This document shows, in pieces, positions 33,915 to 42,594 of a stretch of 64,000 bases of DNA. The first letter of the stretch is position 1. Each line of letters opens with the position of its first letter. The notes below the pieces were generated by a model. It had not been told where the DNA came from, ran no database searches, and was given only the letters and a program-made list of their open reading frames with translations. The stretch is from CAWAWP01 sp963841205 (lineage in GTDB: Bacteria > Chloroflexota > Ktedonobacteria > Ktedonobacterales > JADMIN01), in the NCBI GenBank assembly GCA_963841205.1, contig CAWJCH010000040.1, positions 310,001 through 374,000 of the forward strand. Direction: 5' to 3'. The position numbers were made by a program, and so were the translations under genes.

Positions 33915-34838
33915 CTAGCCCTCGACCTGGACGACGGGATTGGTGAGGGTGCCGATGCCTTCGATCTCGCCGCGGATCTCGTCGCCGGGATGCAGGAACT
34001 CTGGTGGGGTGCGGGCGAAGCCGACGCCGGCGGGCGTGCCGGTGGAGATGATGTCGCCGGGCTCGAGCGTGAGGATGCGCGAGAGCGACGCGATGAGGGT
34101 GGCGACGTCGAAGAGCATGTGGGCGGTGGTGTCGTCTTGCTTGAGGACGTTGTTGACCCAGAGGCGGAGCGAGAGCGCCTGCGGATCGGGGAGCTCGTCG
34201 GCGGTGACGATCCAGGGGCCGGTGGGACAGGAGCCGTCGAGGCTCTTGCCCTGGAACCACTGGACGCCCGGCGTGTTTTGGAGGTCGCGGGCGGTGATGT
34301 CGTTGACGATGGTGTAGCCGAAGACGTGGGCGAGGGCATCTTCGCGCGGGATGTGGCGCCCGCCGCGACCGAGGACGACGGCGAGCTCTACCTCCCAGTC
34401 GATCTGCTCGGATATGCGCGGGTCGAAGGGGATCGGGGCGTTGGGGCCGATGACGGTGGTGACGGCCTTGGTGAAGATGTTGGGAATTGGCGGGAGTTGG
34501 AATTCGCGGCCCGAGGCGCGCAAGGATTCGGCGGCGTGCTCGGCGTAGTTTCGCCCGACGCAGAAGACGTTTTTGTTCGGGCGAGGGATCGGCGCGAGCA
34601 CGGTGACGGACGAGAGGGGCAGGATGGCGGCGGGCGGGGCGGCGTCGCGCAGGGCGGTGACGCGGGCGAGCCCGGCGGGTCCGCTGGCGATGAGGGCGAG
34701 CATGTCGCGCAGCTCGATCGGTGGCTCTTCGCCGGAGAGGGCGGCGGCGCGGGCGAGATCGAGCAGTGAGCCGTCGGCGAGTAGAAGGCCGATGCGCACG
34801 GCGTCGGAGGTCTCGTCGCGGAAGGTGGCGAGTCGCAT
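33915..34838 (-). CDS. Fumarylacetoacetate hydrolase (FAH) family protein
   Basis: FAH-family enzymes hydrolyse or decarboxylate 2-oxo acids such as acylpyruvates in aromatic degradation. The 307-residue product has a short N-terminal domain with GLLLADGSLLDLARA, then the catalytic fold from VFCVGRNYAEHA. The metal-binding set includes the IDWEVELAVVLGRGGRHI motif (Glu residues), GYTIVNDITARDLQ and GKSLDGSCPTGPWI, ending GDIISTGTPAGVGFAR. The ATG chosen matches the family start; the frame extends 39 codons upstream without homology. It lies 61 bases after a ferritin-like gene on the same strand and may be co-transcribed. The substrate cannot be told from sequence. Confidence 0.9.
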   Translation of the reverse strand: MRLATFRDETSDAVRIGLLLADGSLLDLARAAALSGEEPPIELRDMLALIASGPAGLARVTALRDAAPPAAILPLSSVTVLAPIPRPNKNVFCVGRNYAEHAAESLRASGREFQLPPIPNIFTKAVTTVIGPNAPIPFDPRISEQIDWEVELAVVLGRGGRHIPREDALAHVFGYTIVNDITARDLQNTPGVQWFQGKSLDGSCPTGPWIVTADELPDPQALSLRLWVNNVLKQDDTTAHMLFDVATLIASLSRILTLEPGDIISTGTPAGVGFARTPPEFLHPGDEIRGEIEGIGTLTNPVVQVEG

Positions 34839-34899
34839 GGACGTTGATCCTTGTCTTTCTCGGCGCGGCACGGCGGAGGTTCGCGGCGACGTGGCACGT

Positions 34900-35424
34900 T
34901 CAGTCGGTCGGCGCGGAGTAGGAACCGTTCGGGGCAGAGGATGAACCATGGGCATCGGGATAGGAGCCGTCGGGGTTGCCGCGGAAGACGAGCAGGCGCG
35001 TCGCGGCGAAGGCGCTGGCGCGGCGGCGGCACCAGGCGGCAGAGCGGAGATGGGCGTCCTCGATGTCGCCTAGCAGGATGGTTAGATCGTCGTCGGGCGC
35101 GTCGCTCCGCAGGGCGGGCAGCCCCTCGGCGATGCGCATTTGGTGATCCGCGAAGGCGTTCAGGCGCTCGTCGTAGTGCTCGATGCTGAGTAGGTCGAGG
35201 ACGACGCCGTTGACGCGCGGGCTCACCGGGCCTCCGCTACGCTCCAGACGCTCGCGCAAGGCCACACAGAAGCCGACCTCTTGCGCGCCCATGCCGGCGA
35301 GCGTGTCGCGCTCGCTGAGGTCCGTCGCGCCGCTGACGAGGGCGACCTCGACTTCCACGCTGGCGCGCTCATCCTCCAGGAGGGCGTTGAGGCCCGAGAA
35401 CTCGGGCGGGTCAAACGTGTCCAT
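34900..35424 (-). CDS. Ferritin-like four-helix protein, function unknown
   Basis: The 174-residue protein appears to be a four-helix bundle with Glu/His residues at helix centres: LNALLEDERASVEVEVAL, MGAQEVGFCVALRERL, LLSIEHYDERLNAF, and ILLGDIEDAHLRSAAW. This spacing resembles ferritin-like or rubrerythrin-like diiron bundles, although I cannot place it in a named family with certainty. The C-terminal 35 residues are Ser/Asp/Gly-rich and likely disordered. An excellent AAAGGAG lies 5 bases before the ATG. It is upstream of and co-directional with the FAH gene, and divergent from the nuo operon. Confidence 0.6.
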   Translation of the reverse strand: MDTFDPPEFSGLNALLEDERASVEVEVALVSGATDLSERDTLAGMGAQEVGFCVALRERLERSGGPVSPRVNGVVLDLLSIEHYDERLNAFADHQMRIAEGLPALRSDAPDDDLTILLGDIEDAHLRSAAWCRRRASAFAATRLLVFRGNPDGSYPDAHGSSSAPNGSYSAPTD

Positions 35425-35759
35425 GGTGCTCCTTTAGGCGGATCGGTTACACGGATCGGTGCGGCGCTTCGGCGGCACAGAGGCGACGTGTGGGGCGGTG
35501 CGGAGTGCGCGGGCCACGGTTGGTGGCAGGCGGCTATCTCGTTGTGTGGCCCGGACCCCTATGTTATAATCGAAGATGGTGTCTCGCATGCGGCCTCTTG
35601 GCGAACCGTGTCGCCGGAGCCGCGCGGAAAAGCCAGCCGCGGTCACTCCCACTATAGCGCACCGAGGCGCGGTTAGGCGGCGACTCGTCCCATCCGGCGA
35701 TTTGATAGGTCCAGCGCGGTCCACAGGGGCGGCTATCAACGTCAACTCAGGAGGCGCAC
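35425..35759. other. Divergent region upstream of the nuo operon
   Basis: About 335 bases with a clear promoter for the nuo side (35542-35570) and a leader of about 185 bases. The leader has no convincing open frame or terminator. No gene is seen. Confidence 0.5.
35542..35570 (+). promoter_or_regulatory. Sigma70-type promoter of the nuo operon
   Basis: TTGTGT, a 17-base spacer and a perfect TATAAT. Transcription should start near 35577, about 183 bases before the nuoA start codon. Confidence 0.7.
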
Positions 35760-36128
35760 GTGGCAATCGGATATCTCTTCGCGGCCATCTTCTTTCTCCT
35801 GGGGTTCGGCTTTGTGGTGGTGGCGCTGGTCTTCGCCGACGTCCTGAATGCCTTGTTGCTGAAGCGGAAACCGGCGAAGGATAAGCTGACGACGTACGAG
35901 TCGGGCGAGACGCCGATCGGCGGCGCATGGATTCAGTTCCCACTGGCGTTCTATATTTTCGCGCTGCTGTTCGTCGCCTTTGACGTGGATATCGTGTTCA
36001 TCCTGTCGTGGGCGGTGATCTTCGCACAGTTGGGTCTCTTCGGCTTCATCGAGATCGCGGTCTTCATCGCGATCCTGGCGCTGGGGCTGGTATACGCGTG
36101 GCGGAAGGGAGTGATCCGGTGGATCTAG
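35760..36128 (+). CDS. nuoA: NADH-quinone oxidoreductase subunit A
   Basis: NuoA is a three-helix membrane subunit at the junction of the peripheral and membrane arms of complex I. The 122-residue product has hydrophobic segments at about 4-26, 64-84 and 91-113, and the conserved loop TTYESGETPIGGAW followed by PLAFYIFALLFVAFDVD with the functional acidic residues. It starts with GTG preceded by AGGAGG. It is the first gene of a nuoA-C-D-H operon; its end overlaps the likely nuoC start by 10 bases. The usual nuoB between A and C is absent. Confidence 0.95.
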   Translation: MAIGYLFAAIFFLLGFGFVVVALVFADVLNALLLKRKPAKDKLTTYESGETPIGGAWIQFPLAFYIFALLFVAFDVDIVFILSWAVIFAQLGLFGFIEIAVFIAILALGLVYAWRKGVIRWI

Positions 36129-36895
36129 TACCGGGCCGATCGGCGCCGACCGGCATGTCGAACGCGAATGCTTTCGACTCCGCCGCGCAGGTGGGCGAGC
36201 TGTTGCGCGGGCTGGGCCAGCTCGACGAGGCGCTGGGCACGACGGTGCCGAAGACGCGCATGAACGGCGGCATCGTTGGCATCGAGGTGGGGCGCGATCA
36301 GTTGCTGGACGCTGCCCGCGTGCTGCGCGACCGGTTGGGTTTCGATATGCTGACCTGCGTCTCGGGCGTGGACATGATCGAGCATCTCGAGTCGGTCTAC
36401 CACTTCCGTTCGATCAGCCGGAACTGGCTCTTGCAGGTGCGGGTGAAGACGCCGACCGAGACGCCGGAGATCGATTCGTTGTTCAGCCTGTACCCTTCGG
36501 CGAACTGGTTAGAGCGCGAGACCTACGATATGTATGGCATCATCTTCCGCGGCCACCCGGACCTGCGGCGCATTTTGCTGGACGACGAGTTCTTCGGGTT
36601 TCCGCTGCTCAAGAGCTGGCAGCAGACGCCGGTGACGGTCCACGATCGGGCGACCACGCAGACCAATGCGATCCGCGCGGTCTCGGGCGAGCAGCAGCGC
36701 AACGCGCGCGACGTGACGGCGCACCATTTGGGCCAGGGCACGCAGGAGCGGCTGCATCCGGGCAAGCTGACGTTCGGCAGCGCGGCGGTCTATCTGAAGA
36801 CCGGGCAGGGTGTGGAGTCAGGGACGAGCCCTGAGCACGGGTACGTGGTCGATGAAGACACCGAGGCGGGCTCGACGACGCCCCAGCGCGGCTAA
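36119..36895 (+). CDS. nuoC: NADH-quinone oxidoreductase subunit C
   Basis: NuoC (30-kDa subunit) helps anchor the quinone-binding module. The 258-residue product contains LTCVSGVDMIEHLESVYHF and the family signature ERETYDMYGIIFRGHPDLRR followed by a variant of the DD-GHPLRKD end (DDEFFGFPLLKSW). The last 75 residues are an extension beyond the usual bacterial length of 150-200, with no known motif. The GTG at 36119 with GGAAGGGAG 7 bases upstream is preferred and overlaps nuoA; an ATG at 36155 is the alternative but lacks a ribosome-binding site. It precedes nuoD by 23 bases. Confidence 0.93.
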   Translation: MDLVPGRSAPTGMSNANAFDSAAQVGELLRGLGQLDEALGTTVPKTRMNGGIVGIEVGRDQLLDAARVLRDRLGFDMLTCVSGVDMIEHLESVYHFRSISRNWLLQVRVKTPTETPEIDSLFSLYPSANWLERETYDMYGIIFRGHPDLRRILLDDEFFGFPLLKSWQQTPVTVHDRATTQTNAIRAVSGEQQRNARDVTAHHLGQGTQERLHPGKLTFGSAAVYLKTGQGVESGTSPEHGYVVDEDTEAGSTTPQRG

Positions 36896-36918
36896 GCTAG
36901 GAACGAGGCAAGCGGGCG

Positions 36919-38085
36919 ATGTCAACTGAAGCAGATGAGCTGCAGCAGGTGCAGTTAGGGCCGGATCTCCAGGGTGAATTCGCGGGCATCCGAAGCGAGG
37001 AGATGATCCTCAACATGGGGCCGCAACATCCGTCCACCCACGGCGTGCTGCGGTTGGTGTTGGTGCTGGACGGCGAGACGGTGGTGAAGTGCTCGCCGGT
37101 GATCGGCTACTTGCACCGCGGGATGGAGAAGATTTTCGAGAACCGTCCGTATATGGCGGGGCCGCGCTACATCGACAACGCCGACTACCTCAGCCCGATG
37201 ATCAACGAGACGTGCTATGCCGGCGCGGTCGAGCAACTGATGGGGCTGGAGCTGCCGCGACGGGCGGAGTACATCCGCCTGATCGTGAATGAGATGGAGC
37301 GGATCGCGAGCCACCTCGTCGCGGTTGGGACGTATGGGCTAGACCTGGGCGCGTTCACGCCGGTGCTGTGGGCTTTCCGCGACCGCGAGCAGATCCTGGA
37401 CATGTTCGAGGCGGTTAGTGGGCATCGCTTTACGCACAATTATATGCGTGTCGGCGGGCTGCTCTACGACTTGCCGAAGGGCTGGCTGCAGACGCTGGAG
37501 GCGTTCCTCGATCAGTTCGAGAAGGTCGGTTTGCGCGAGCTCGACAACCTGCTGACCGGCAACGAGATCTTCGAGGCGCGGACGCAAGGCGTGGGCTACC
37601 TCGATCCGCAGCAGGCGATTGCGTACGGCGTGACGGGGCCGGTGGCGCGCGGATCGGGCGTGCCGTTCGACGTGCGAGTGAATCGGCCGTACGGCGCATA
37701 CAAGGAGATTCCCGTCCAGATCAAGACGCGGCAGGAGGGCGATGCGTTCGCTCGCTATCGCGTGCGGATGGACGAGATGGCGGAGTCGGTGCGCCTGTGC
37801 CGCGTGGCGATGGCGAACCTGCCGGGTGGGGCGATCTCGGTGCGCAGCCCGATCGCCTTCCGCCCGCCGCGCGGCGAGACCTATTTCGCGGTGGAGAGCG
37901 CGCGAGGCGAGGAAAGCATCTACATGATCAGCGACGGCTCGGAGTATCCCTATCGCGCCAAGCTGCGGGGGCCGTCGTTCGTGAACCTGCAGGTGCTGCC
38001 GGAGCTGGTCCGCGGGCGCAAGATCGGCGACGTGATCGCGATCCTGGGAAGTATCGATATCGTGCTGGGCGACGTGGACCGCTAG
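36919..38085 (+). CDS. nuoD: NADH-quinone oxidoreductase subunit D
   Basis: NuoD (49-kDa subunit) forms much of the quinone cavity of complex I. The 388-residue protein has MGPQHPSTHGVLRLVLVLDGE near residue 34, which carries the catalytic His loop. It also has PVIGYLHRGMEKIFENR, RYIDNADYLSPM, NLLTGNEIFEARTQGVG, GPVARGSGVPFDVR and the C-terminal ILGSIDIVLGDVDR. Length and motifs are typical. It lies between nuoC and nuoH on the same strand with short gaps. Confidence 0.97.
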   Translation: MSTEADELQQVQLGPDLQGEFAGIRSEEMILNMGPQHPSTHGVLRLVLVLDGETVVKCSPVIGYLHRGMEKIFENRPYMAGPRYIDNADYLSPMINETCYAGAVEQLMGLELPRRAEYIRLIVNEMERIASHLVAVGTYGLDLGAFTPVLWAFRDREQILDMFEAVSGHRFTHNYMRVGGLLYDLPKGWLQTLEAFLDQFEKVGLRELDNLLTGNEIFEARTQGVGYLDPQQAIAYGVTGPVARGSGVPFDVRVNRPYGAYKEIPVQIKTRQEGDAFARYRVRMDEMAESVRLCRVAMANLPGGAISVRSPIAFRPPRGETYFAVESARGEESIYMISDGSEYPYRAKLRGPSFVNLQVLPELVRGRKIGDVIAILGSIDIVLGDVDR

Positions 38086-38115
38086 TAGCCCGCAACTGGC
38101 CGGACGGGAGACTTC

Positions 38116-39405
38116 ATGAACGACGTCCTGCAGAACGTCATCCATCTGATCGTCACATTCCTGTTTTCGCTGCTGTTCTTGATGACGGCGGCGGCGCTGC
38201 TCTCGTACCTCGACCGCAAGTTTCAGGCGTGGACGCAGGACCGCTACGGTCCGCTGCACAACGGCCCGCACGGCATCTTGCAGGCGTTTCTGGACGTGGG
38301 CAAGCTGCTGTTGAAAGAGGACGTGAAGGCGGGCTCGGTCGACAATATCGTCTTTCGCATGGCGCCGATGGTGTTCTTCGCGCCGGTGGTGACGGCTTTC
38401 GTGGTGCTGCCGTTCTCGCCGTATCTGACGGCGGGCGCGCTGGCGACGGGTATCATCTTCTACGTGGCACTCAGCTCGATCGACGTGATCGGCGTCTTCA
38501 TGGCGGGCTGGGGCTCGAACAATAAGTACGCGCTGATCGGCGGGCTGCGCTCGGCGGCGCAGATGATCTCGTACGAGCTGCCGCTGGTGCTGGCGTTGGT
38601 GGGTTCGGTGATGCTGACGAGCGCGCTGGCGCCGGGCTGCACGGGGAGCAACCCTGATCTGGCGACCTGCGGCGTTGGCTCGATCTCGTTCTCGCAGCTC
38701 GTCGCTGCGCAGATGCGGCCGGAGTCGCCGTGGCTCTGGTTCATCTTCCTGCAGCCGTTGGGCTTCATCGTCTATTACATCTGCGGGCTGGCGGAGACGA
38801 ATCGTTCGCCGTTCGACCTGCCGGAGGCGGAGTCTGAGCTGGTGGCGGGCTACCTAACGGAGTATAGCGGACTGCGCTGGGCGATGTTCTTCCTCGGCGA
38901 GTACGGCAATATGGCGATCGTGTCGGCGGTCGCGACGGCGGCGTTCTTAGGCGGCTGGTCGGGTCCCGGGACGGCAATCGGTTTCTGGACGAGTCTGTTG
39001 GGGTCATTCCCGGGTCAGCTGGTCTTCAATGTGATCGCGGCGTTCTGGTTCATCTTCAAGATGACGGTGATCCTGTTCATCTTCCTCTGGGTCCGCGCGA
39101 CGCTGCCGCGCCTGCGCGCCGATCAGCTGATGCGCTTCGCATGGTTGTTCTTGATCCCGCTGACGCTCTTCAACATCCTGCTGACGGGCGGGCTGCTGTT
39201 GTTGCCGCTGGACCTGACGACACGGCTGATCATCGCGGGCGTGGCGAATTGGGTGCTGCTTATCGTGATGGTGACGAGCTTCCGGCGGCTGGTCGGCCTG
39301 AGCGCGAAGGGCAAGGTGCCCCGGTGGGTTGCGGCACGAGAGGCCCGCACTGCGAAGGCCGCGCTGAAACCAACGCTGGCGGCGCAATCGACGACGAAGG
39401 CATAG
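38116..39405 (+). CDS. nuoH: NADH-quinone oxidoreductase subunit H
   Basis: NuoH is the membrane subunit next to the quinone entry site. The 429-residue protein has eight to nine membrane helices, AALLSYLDRKFQAWTQDRYG at the first loop, GLAETNRSPFDLPEAESELV with the conserved acidic residues of the quinone chamber, and YLTEYSGLRWAMFFLGEY. A C-terminal tail of about 35 residues is Lys/Ala-rich. It is the last gene of the operon and is followed by a strong terminator, so the other subunits (B, E-G, I-N) must be encoded elsewhere. Confidence 0.96.
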   Translation: MNDVLQNVIHLIVTFLFSLLFLMTAAALLSYLDRKFQAWTQDRYGPLHNGPHGILQAFLDVGKLLLKEDVKAGSVDNIVFRMAPMVFFAPVVTAFVVLPFSPYLTAGALATGIIFYVALSSIDVIGVFMAGWGSNNKYALIGGLRSAAQMISYELPLVLALVGSVMLTSALAPGCTGSNPDLATCGVGSISFSQLVAAQMRPESPWLWFIFLQPLGFIVYYICGLAETNRSPFDLPEAESELVAGYLTEYSGLRWAMFFLGEYGNMAIVSAVATAAFLGGWSGPGTAIGFWTSLLGSFPGQLVFNVIAAFWFIFKMTVILFIFLWVRATLPRLRADQLMRFAWLFLIPLTLFNILLTGGLLLLPLDLTTRLIIAGVANWVLLIVMVTSFRRLVGLSAKGKVPRWVAAREARTAKAALKPTLAAQSTTKA

Positions 39406-39438
39406 GTCGCCGATCGAGCGTTGGGGCGCTTGCACGAG

Positions 39439-39475
39439 GGCCGTTTCCCAGATGTCGGGAGGCGGCCTTTTTGAT
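39439..39475 (+). terminator. Intrinsic terminator of the nuo operon
   Basis: GGCCGTTTCCC and GGGAGGCGGCC form an 11-pair stem with two G-T pairs around AGATGTC, followed by TTTTTGATT. It begins 33 bases after the nuoH stop codon. Confidence 0.85.
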
Positions 39476-39500
39476 TGCGCATGCAGAGTGCCCCACGCTC

Positions 39501-39529
39501 TTGACGCTTAGCTGCCTTGCTGTTACGCT
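39501..39529 (+). promoter_or_regulatory. Candidate promoter of the TIR-WD40 gene
   Basis: TTGACG, 17-base spacer, TACGCT. The -35 is near consensus but the -10 is weak, so expression may be low or need an activator. It is 90 bases upstream of the start codon. Confidence 0.45.
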
Positions 39530-39618
39530 CCCTCCGCTACCGCGCGCGTGGACCTGAGAGGACGCTCGCTGAGCGAGGATGCGCTTCTTGAGAGGCGCGG
39601 GCGAGAGGAGCGCGAAGC

Positions 39619-40956
39619 ATGTCTTCACCAGCAGAAAATCCCCCGGCGCGTCGCGTCTTTGTGAGCCATTCGCATGCCGACAATGTCTTCTGTCGGCGGC
39701 TGGTGCAATCGCTGACGGAAGCGGGGCTTTCAGTCTGGTTTGACGAGACCGACCTGGGCGCCGGGCAACTGGCCGCCAACGTCGAACGCGAGCTGCTCGC
39801 CTGCGACACGTTCATCGTCGTGCTCTCGCAGCAAGCCGTCTCTTCGCAGTGGGTGCAGAGCGAGTGGTATGCCGCGTGGGATCTTTCTCGCGAAGGGAGG
39901 ATACGTTACTTCGTGCCGGTTGTCGCGGTGGAGTGCGACGTGCCACTCCTGCTTCGCGGTATGCATCGTGTGGACTTCGCGCAGGGAACCTACACCACCA
40001 ATCTCGCGCAGCTGCTGCGGGTGCTCAACGTGGCCGCGGCGCCGACCGCGGCGCCGACTGCTCCTTCGCTCTGGGAGCAGACGGCAGTGATCATGGCGCA
40101 CACGCGCGGCACCTACTGTTTGAGCTGGTCTCCGGACGGGGCGACGTTGGGGACCGGTTCGTATGACCGAACGATCGTGCTCTGGGACGCTCGCACGCGC
40201 ACCGCTATCAAACCGCTGCTGGGCCATACGAAGGGCGTGGACGCGCTTAGTTGGACGCGCGATAGCCAGTCGCTCGCTTCGGCCTCGCTCGGGCCGGGCA
40301 TCCGGATCTGGGACGTGCAGCGCGGACAGCAGCGGGCCGTCCTCGAGGGGCACACGGAGGGCGTCTCGGATGTGGTTTGGTCGCCGGATGGAGACTCGAT
40401 CGCCTCGTCGTCGGCGGACCTGACGGTGCGGGTGTGGGACGTGGCGAGCGCGCGCTGCCGCCTGATATTGCGCGGGCATACGGCGCCCGTCACGAGCGTC
40501 GATTGGTCGCCGGATGGACGCTGGATCGGCTCGACCGCTCGCGACGCGACGATTCGGATCTGGGACGCAGTGACAGGGGCGCAGGCGGCGCTGCTGACGG
40601 GCCACCAGGAGGTCGCCTATTGTGTGCGGTGGTCGCGCGACGGGACGATGCTGGCGTCGTCGGGCAATACGACGGTGCGTTTGTGGGACTTCGCCAGCGG
40701 CGATACCCGCGCGGTCCTATCGGGGCACACGGGCAATGTGCTGCGCATAGCGTGGCGACCGGACGACGCGATTGTCGCGTCGGGCTCGGCCGACCATATG
40801 GTTCGCTTGTGGGACGTGCGGCGCGGCAGGGCGCTGGCGGTGTTGGGGGGCCACGCCGATTGGGTGCATGACGTGACCTGGTCGCCCGATGGTGGCACGC
40901 TGGCGAGCTGCGCGGGCGCACAGGACGGTACGGTGCGTTTCTGGCAGCCGACTTGA
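39619..40956 (+). CDS. TIR domain fused to a seven-bladed WD40 propeller
   Basis: Bacterial TIR domains are often NADases in antiphage systems. Residues 12-138 form a TIR domain: RVFVSHSHADNVFCRRLV (strand A and helix), GLSVWFDETDLGAG (BB-loop region), CDTFIVVLSQQAVSSQWV, then Glu82 in SEWYAAW at the position of the catalytic Glu. After a short Ala/Pro-rich linker, residues 159-445 hold seven WD40 repeats ending LWDA, IWDV, VWDV, IWDA, LWDF, LWDV and FWQP, one complete propeller. The gene is monocistronic, with its own promoter and GAGAGGAG ribosome-binding site. The propeller may sense a phage or host protein; this is inference. Confidence 0.9.
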   Translation: MSSPAENPPARRVFVSHSHADNVFCRRLVQSLTEAGLSVWFDETDLGAGQLAANVERELLACDTFIVVLSQQAVSSQWVQSEWYAAWDLSREGRIRYFVPVVAVECDVPLLLRGMHRVDFAQGTYTTNLAQLLRVLNVAAAPTAAPTAPSLWEQTAVIMAHTRGTYCLSWSPDGATLGTGSYDRTIVLWDARTRTAIKPLLGHTKGVDALSWTRDSQSLASASLGPGIRIWDVQRGQQRAVLEGHTEGVSDVVWSPDGDSIASSSADLTVRVWDVASARCRLILRGHTAPVTSVDWSPDGRWIGSTARDATIRIWDAVTGAQAALLTGHQEVAYCVRWSRDGTMLASSGNTTVRLWDFASGDTRAVLSGHTGNVLRIAWRPDDAIVASGSADHMVRLWDVRRGRALAVLGGHADWVHDVTWSPDGGTLASCAGAQDGTVRFWQPT

Positions 40957-41552
40957 TCTGAGGCGTGTGCTGGTGAGCCGTGACGGGGGGACGCGGCGGC
41001 GCTATTGCGTCCAGCGGAAGGGCCAGCCAGTGAGCAGTGCACCGAGCAGGAAGGCGGCGAGGCAGCAGGTGAATTCGTCGACGCGTTCGTAGCCTTGCCC
41101 GCTCTCGGCGCATGCCTGTTTGATGGGGCGGCGAGTTGATCGGGGCTAGGGCCGGCGCAGGGCCGCGTGCCGGAGGGACTGCTGGTGAAGGCGGCGAGAT
41201 CGGCGGTGGAGCGGATTTCGCAGAGGACGAAGGCCGTGGAGGATGAGGTGGCGAGCGTTTGCAGGATCTGTGCCTTGTAGCGCTGGACGGCGCCGGAGAG
41301 CGTGGTGGTGAGGCTGGTTGCCAGCAGCGCTACACTGATCGATTGCATGACCTGGCGCGTGGCGTTGGAGAGCACCGAGGCGCGGGCCATGTCGAGCACT
41401 TGGCCGAGGGAGCATCGCCTTCGGCTTGAGTGCGGTAGCTAAAGCAGTCGAGGCGATTTGGCCGCGTTCTTGCGTTCGACAAGATGGCCGTAAGGATTCA
41501 GATCGCATCGGAGACGCTGCCACGCGTGCTCTTCTGAGTGGGGGTTCGTCTC
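40957..41552. other. 596-bp region with a possible degenerate minus-strand ORF
   Basis: On the minus strand, MLDMARASVLSNATRQVMQS then VALLATSLTTTLSGAVQRYK (from about 41399) reads like coding sequence. After a frame change near 41115 it continues as QGYERVDEFTCCLAAFLLGA, then LLTGWPFRWTQ and a stop near 41010. The second part is a plausible membrane helix. I do not recognise it, so it may be a decayed small membrane protein gene or chance. Confidence 0.3.
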
Positions 41553-42509
41553 ATGTCGTTCAGCGCACCTGGGCCTGTGCCGGCCATGCTGGTGGTCGCA
41601 ATCGCCGTCTTGGCGCTCTCACTTGGCGTCGTCGCGTGGCAGGTTGTGCGAACGGCGCGGCGCATCGAGGGCGCGCAGGTGCGGGCGGATCACGAGGGCG
41701 AGGCGGCGTCGGCTCAAGAACCGAGCAAGTACCCGCTGATGACACTCTCGCGCTTTGGCACGGCGAGCGATCCTCTCAACGTGAAGATCGTCGGCACGGC
41801 CGAGCAGGTGGTGGCGGCATTCCTGGCGGCGGGGTGGTATCGCGCAGATCGCATACGCGTTCTCTCGTCGCTACGGCTGAGCATCGCGACGATCTTCAAG
41901 CTAGGCTACTCTTCGGCACCGGTGAGCAATCTCTACTGGTTCGGGCGGAAGCAGGACTATGCCTTTCAGAAGCCCGGCAGTGATGCGCGCGAACGCGATC
42001 ACATTCGCTTCTGGGATTCGGGTGAGGTGGCCGCGGATGGGCGACCGATCTGGGTGGGCGCGGCGACGCGCGACGTAAATGTGGATATCTCGCCGAGGAC
42101 GCGGCTGTTTACCCACCGTATCGCCCCCGATGTGGACAGCGAGCGCGCGACCGTGGCGCGTGACCTGACGGCGACGGGGGGTGTGATCGAGCAGCAGTGG
42201 GATGCGGGCTTCGGGCGCCCGATCAGTACGGTGAACTCGATGGGCTATCCGTTTTACGGTGACGGGCGCATCGTGGTACTGACGCTGGCGGACGTGCCGG
42301 TGCTGCTGCCGGTCACGGCGGGCCTGAGCGGCCCAACTGGCGGACGCCTGACTGGTCGGCTGGTGCGGCTGTTCGGTTGGCTGCTGCCGCGCAGGGGACG
42401 CCGGAGGGCGCGCGAGGCAGCGAGGCGCGAGGCAGCGAGGCGCGAGGCGGAGGACGCGAGCGTGCGCGAGAATGCCAGGGAGCGGGAGCGTCCGCCGGTC
42501 GGGGTCTAG
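41553..42509 (+). CDS. LssY C-terminal domain membrane-anchored protein
   Basis: The 318-residue protein has one N-terminal membrane helix (about 11-31) and a LssY_C domain: DPLNVKIVGTAEQVVAAFLA, AGWYRADRIRVLSSLRL, APVSNLYWFGRKQDYAFQKP, HIRFWDSG, PIWVGAATRDVNVDIS and HRIAPDVDSERATVARDL. The domain was named from a Legionella protein; its biochemical function is unknown. The C-terminal 50 residues are Arg/Glu-rich, with a 15-base tandem repeat encoding an AREA-type pattern. The ATG is used; a GTG five codons earlier is also possible. The gene ends about 85 bases before the T-box leader. Confidence 0.85.
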   Translation: MSFSAPGPVPAMLVVAIAVLALSLGVVAWQVVRTARRIEGAQVRADHEGEAASAQEPSKYPLMTLSRFGTASDPLNVKIVGTAEQVVAAFLAAGWYRADRIRVLSSLRLSIATIFKLGYSSAPVSNLYWFGRKQDYAFQKPGSDARERDHIRFWDSGEVAADGRPIWVGAATRDVNVDISPRTRLFTHRIAPDVDSERATVARDLTATGGVIEQQWDAGFGRPISTVNSMGYPFYGDGRIVVLTLADVPVLLPVTAGLSGPTGGRLTGRLVRLFGWLLPRRGRRRAREAARREAARREAEDASVRENARERERPPVGV

Positions 42510-42594
42510 GTTGTGGGCCGGCGCGGACTGCGCGTGGCCGCGGGTCGCTGTCTGGTTGACAGGCGGCGAGCAGCAGCGTACTGTACGAGAACCA

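Noticed and set aside
32903..34339. Minus-strand open frame of 478 codons
   Set aside because: It runs antisense to the kinase, across the tRNA-Lys and out of frame with the FAH gene, and is dominated by Ser/Arg/Pro.
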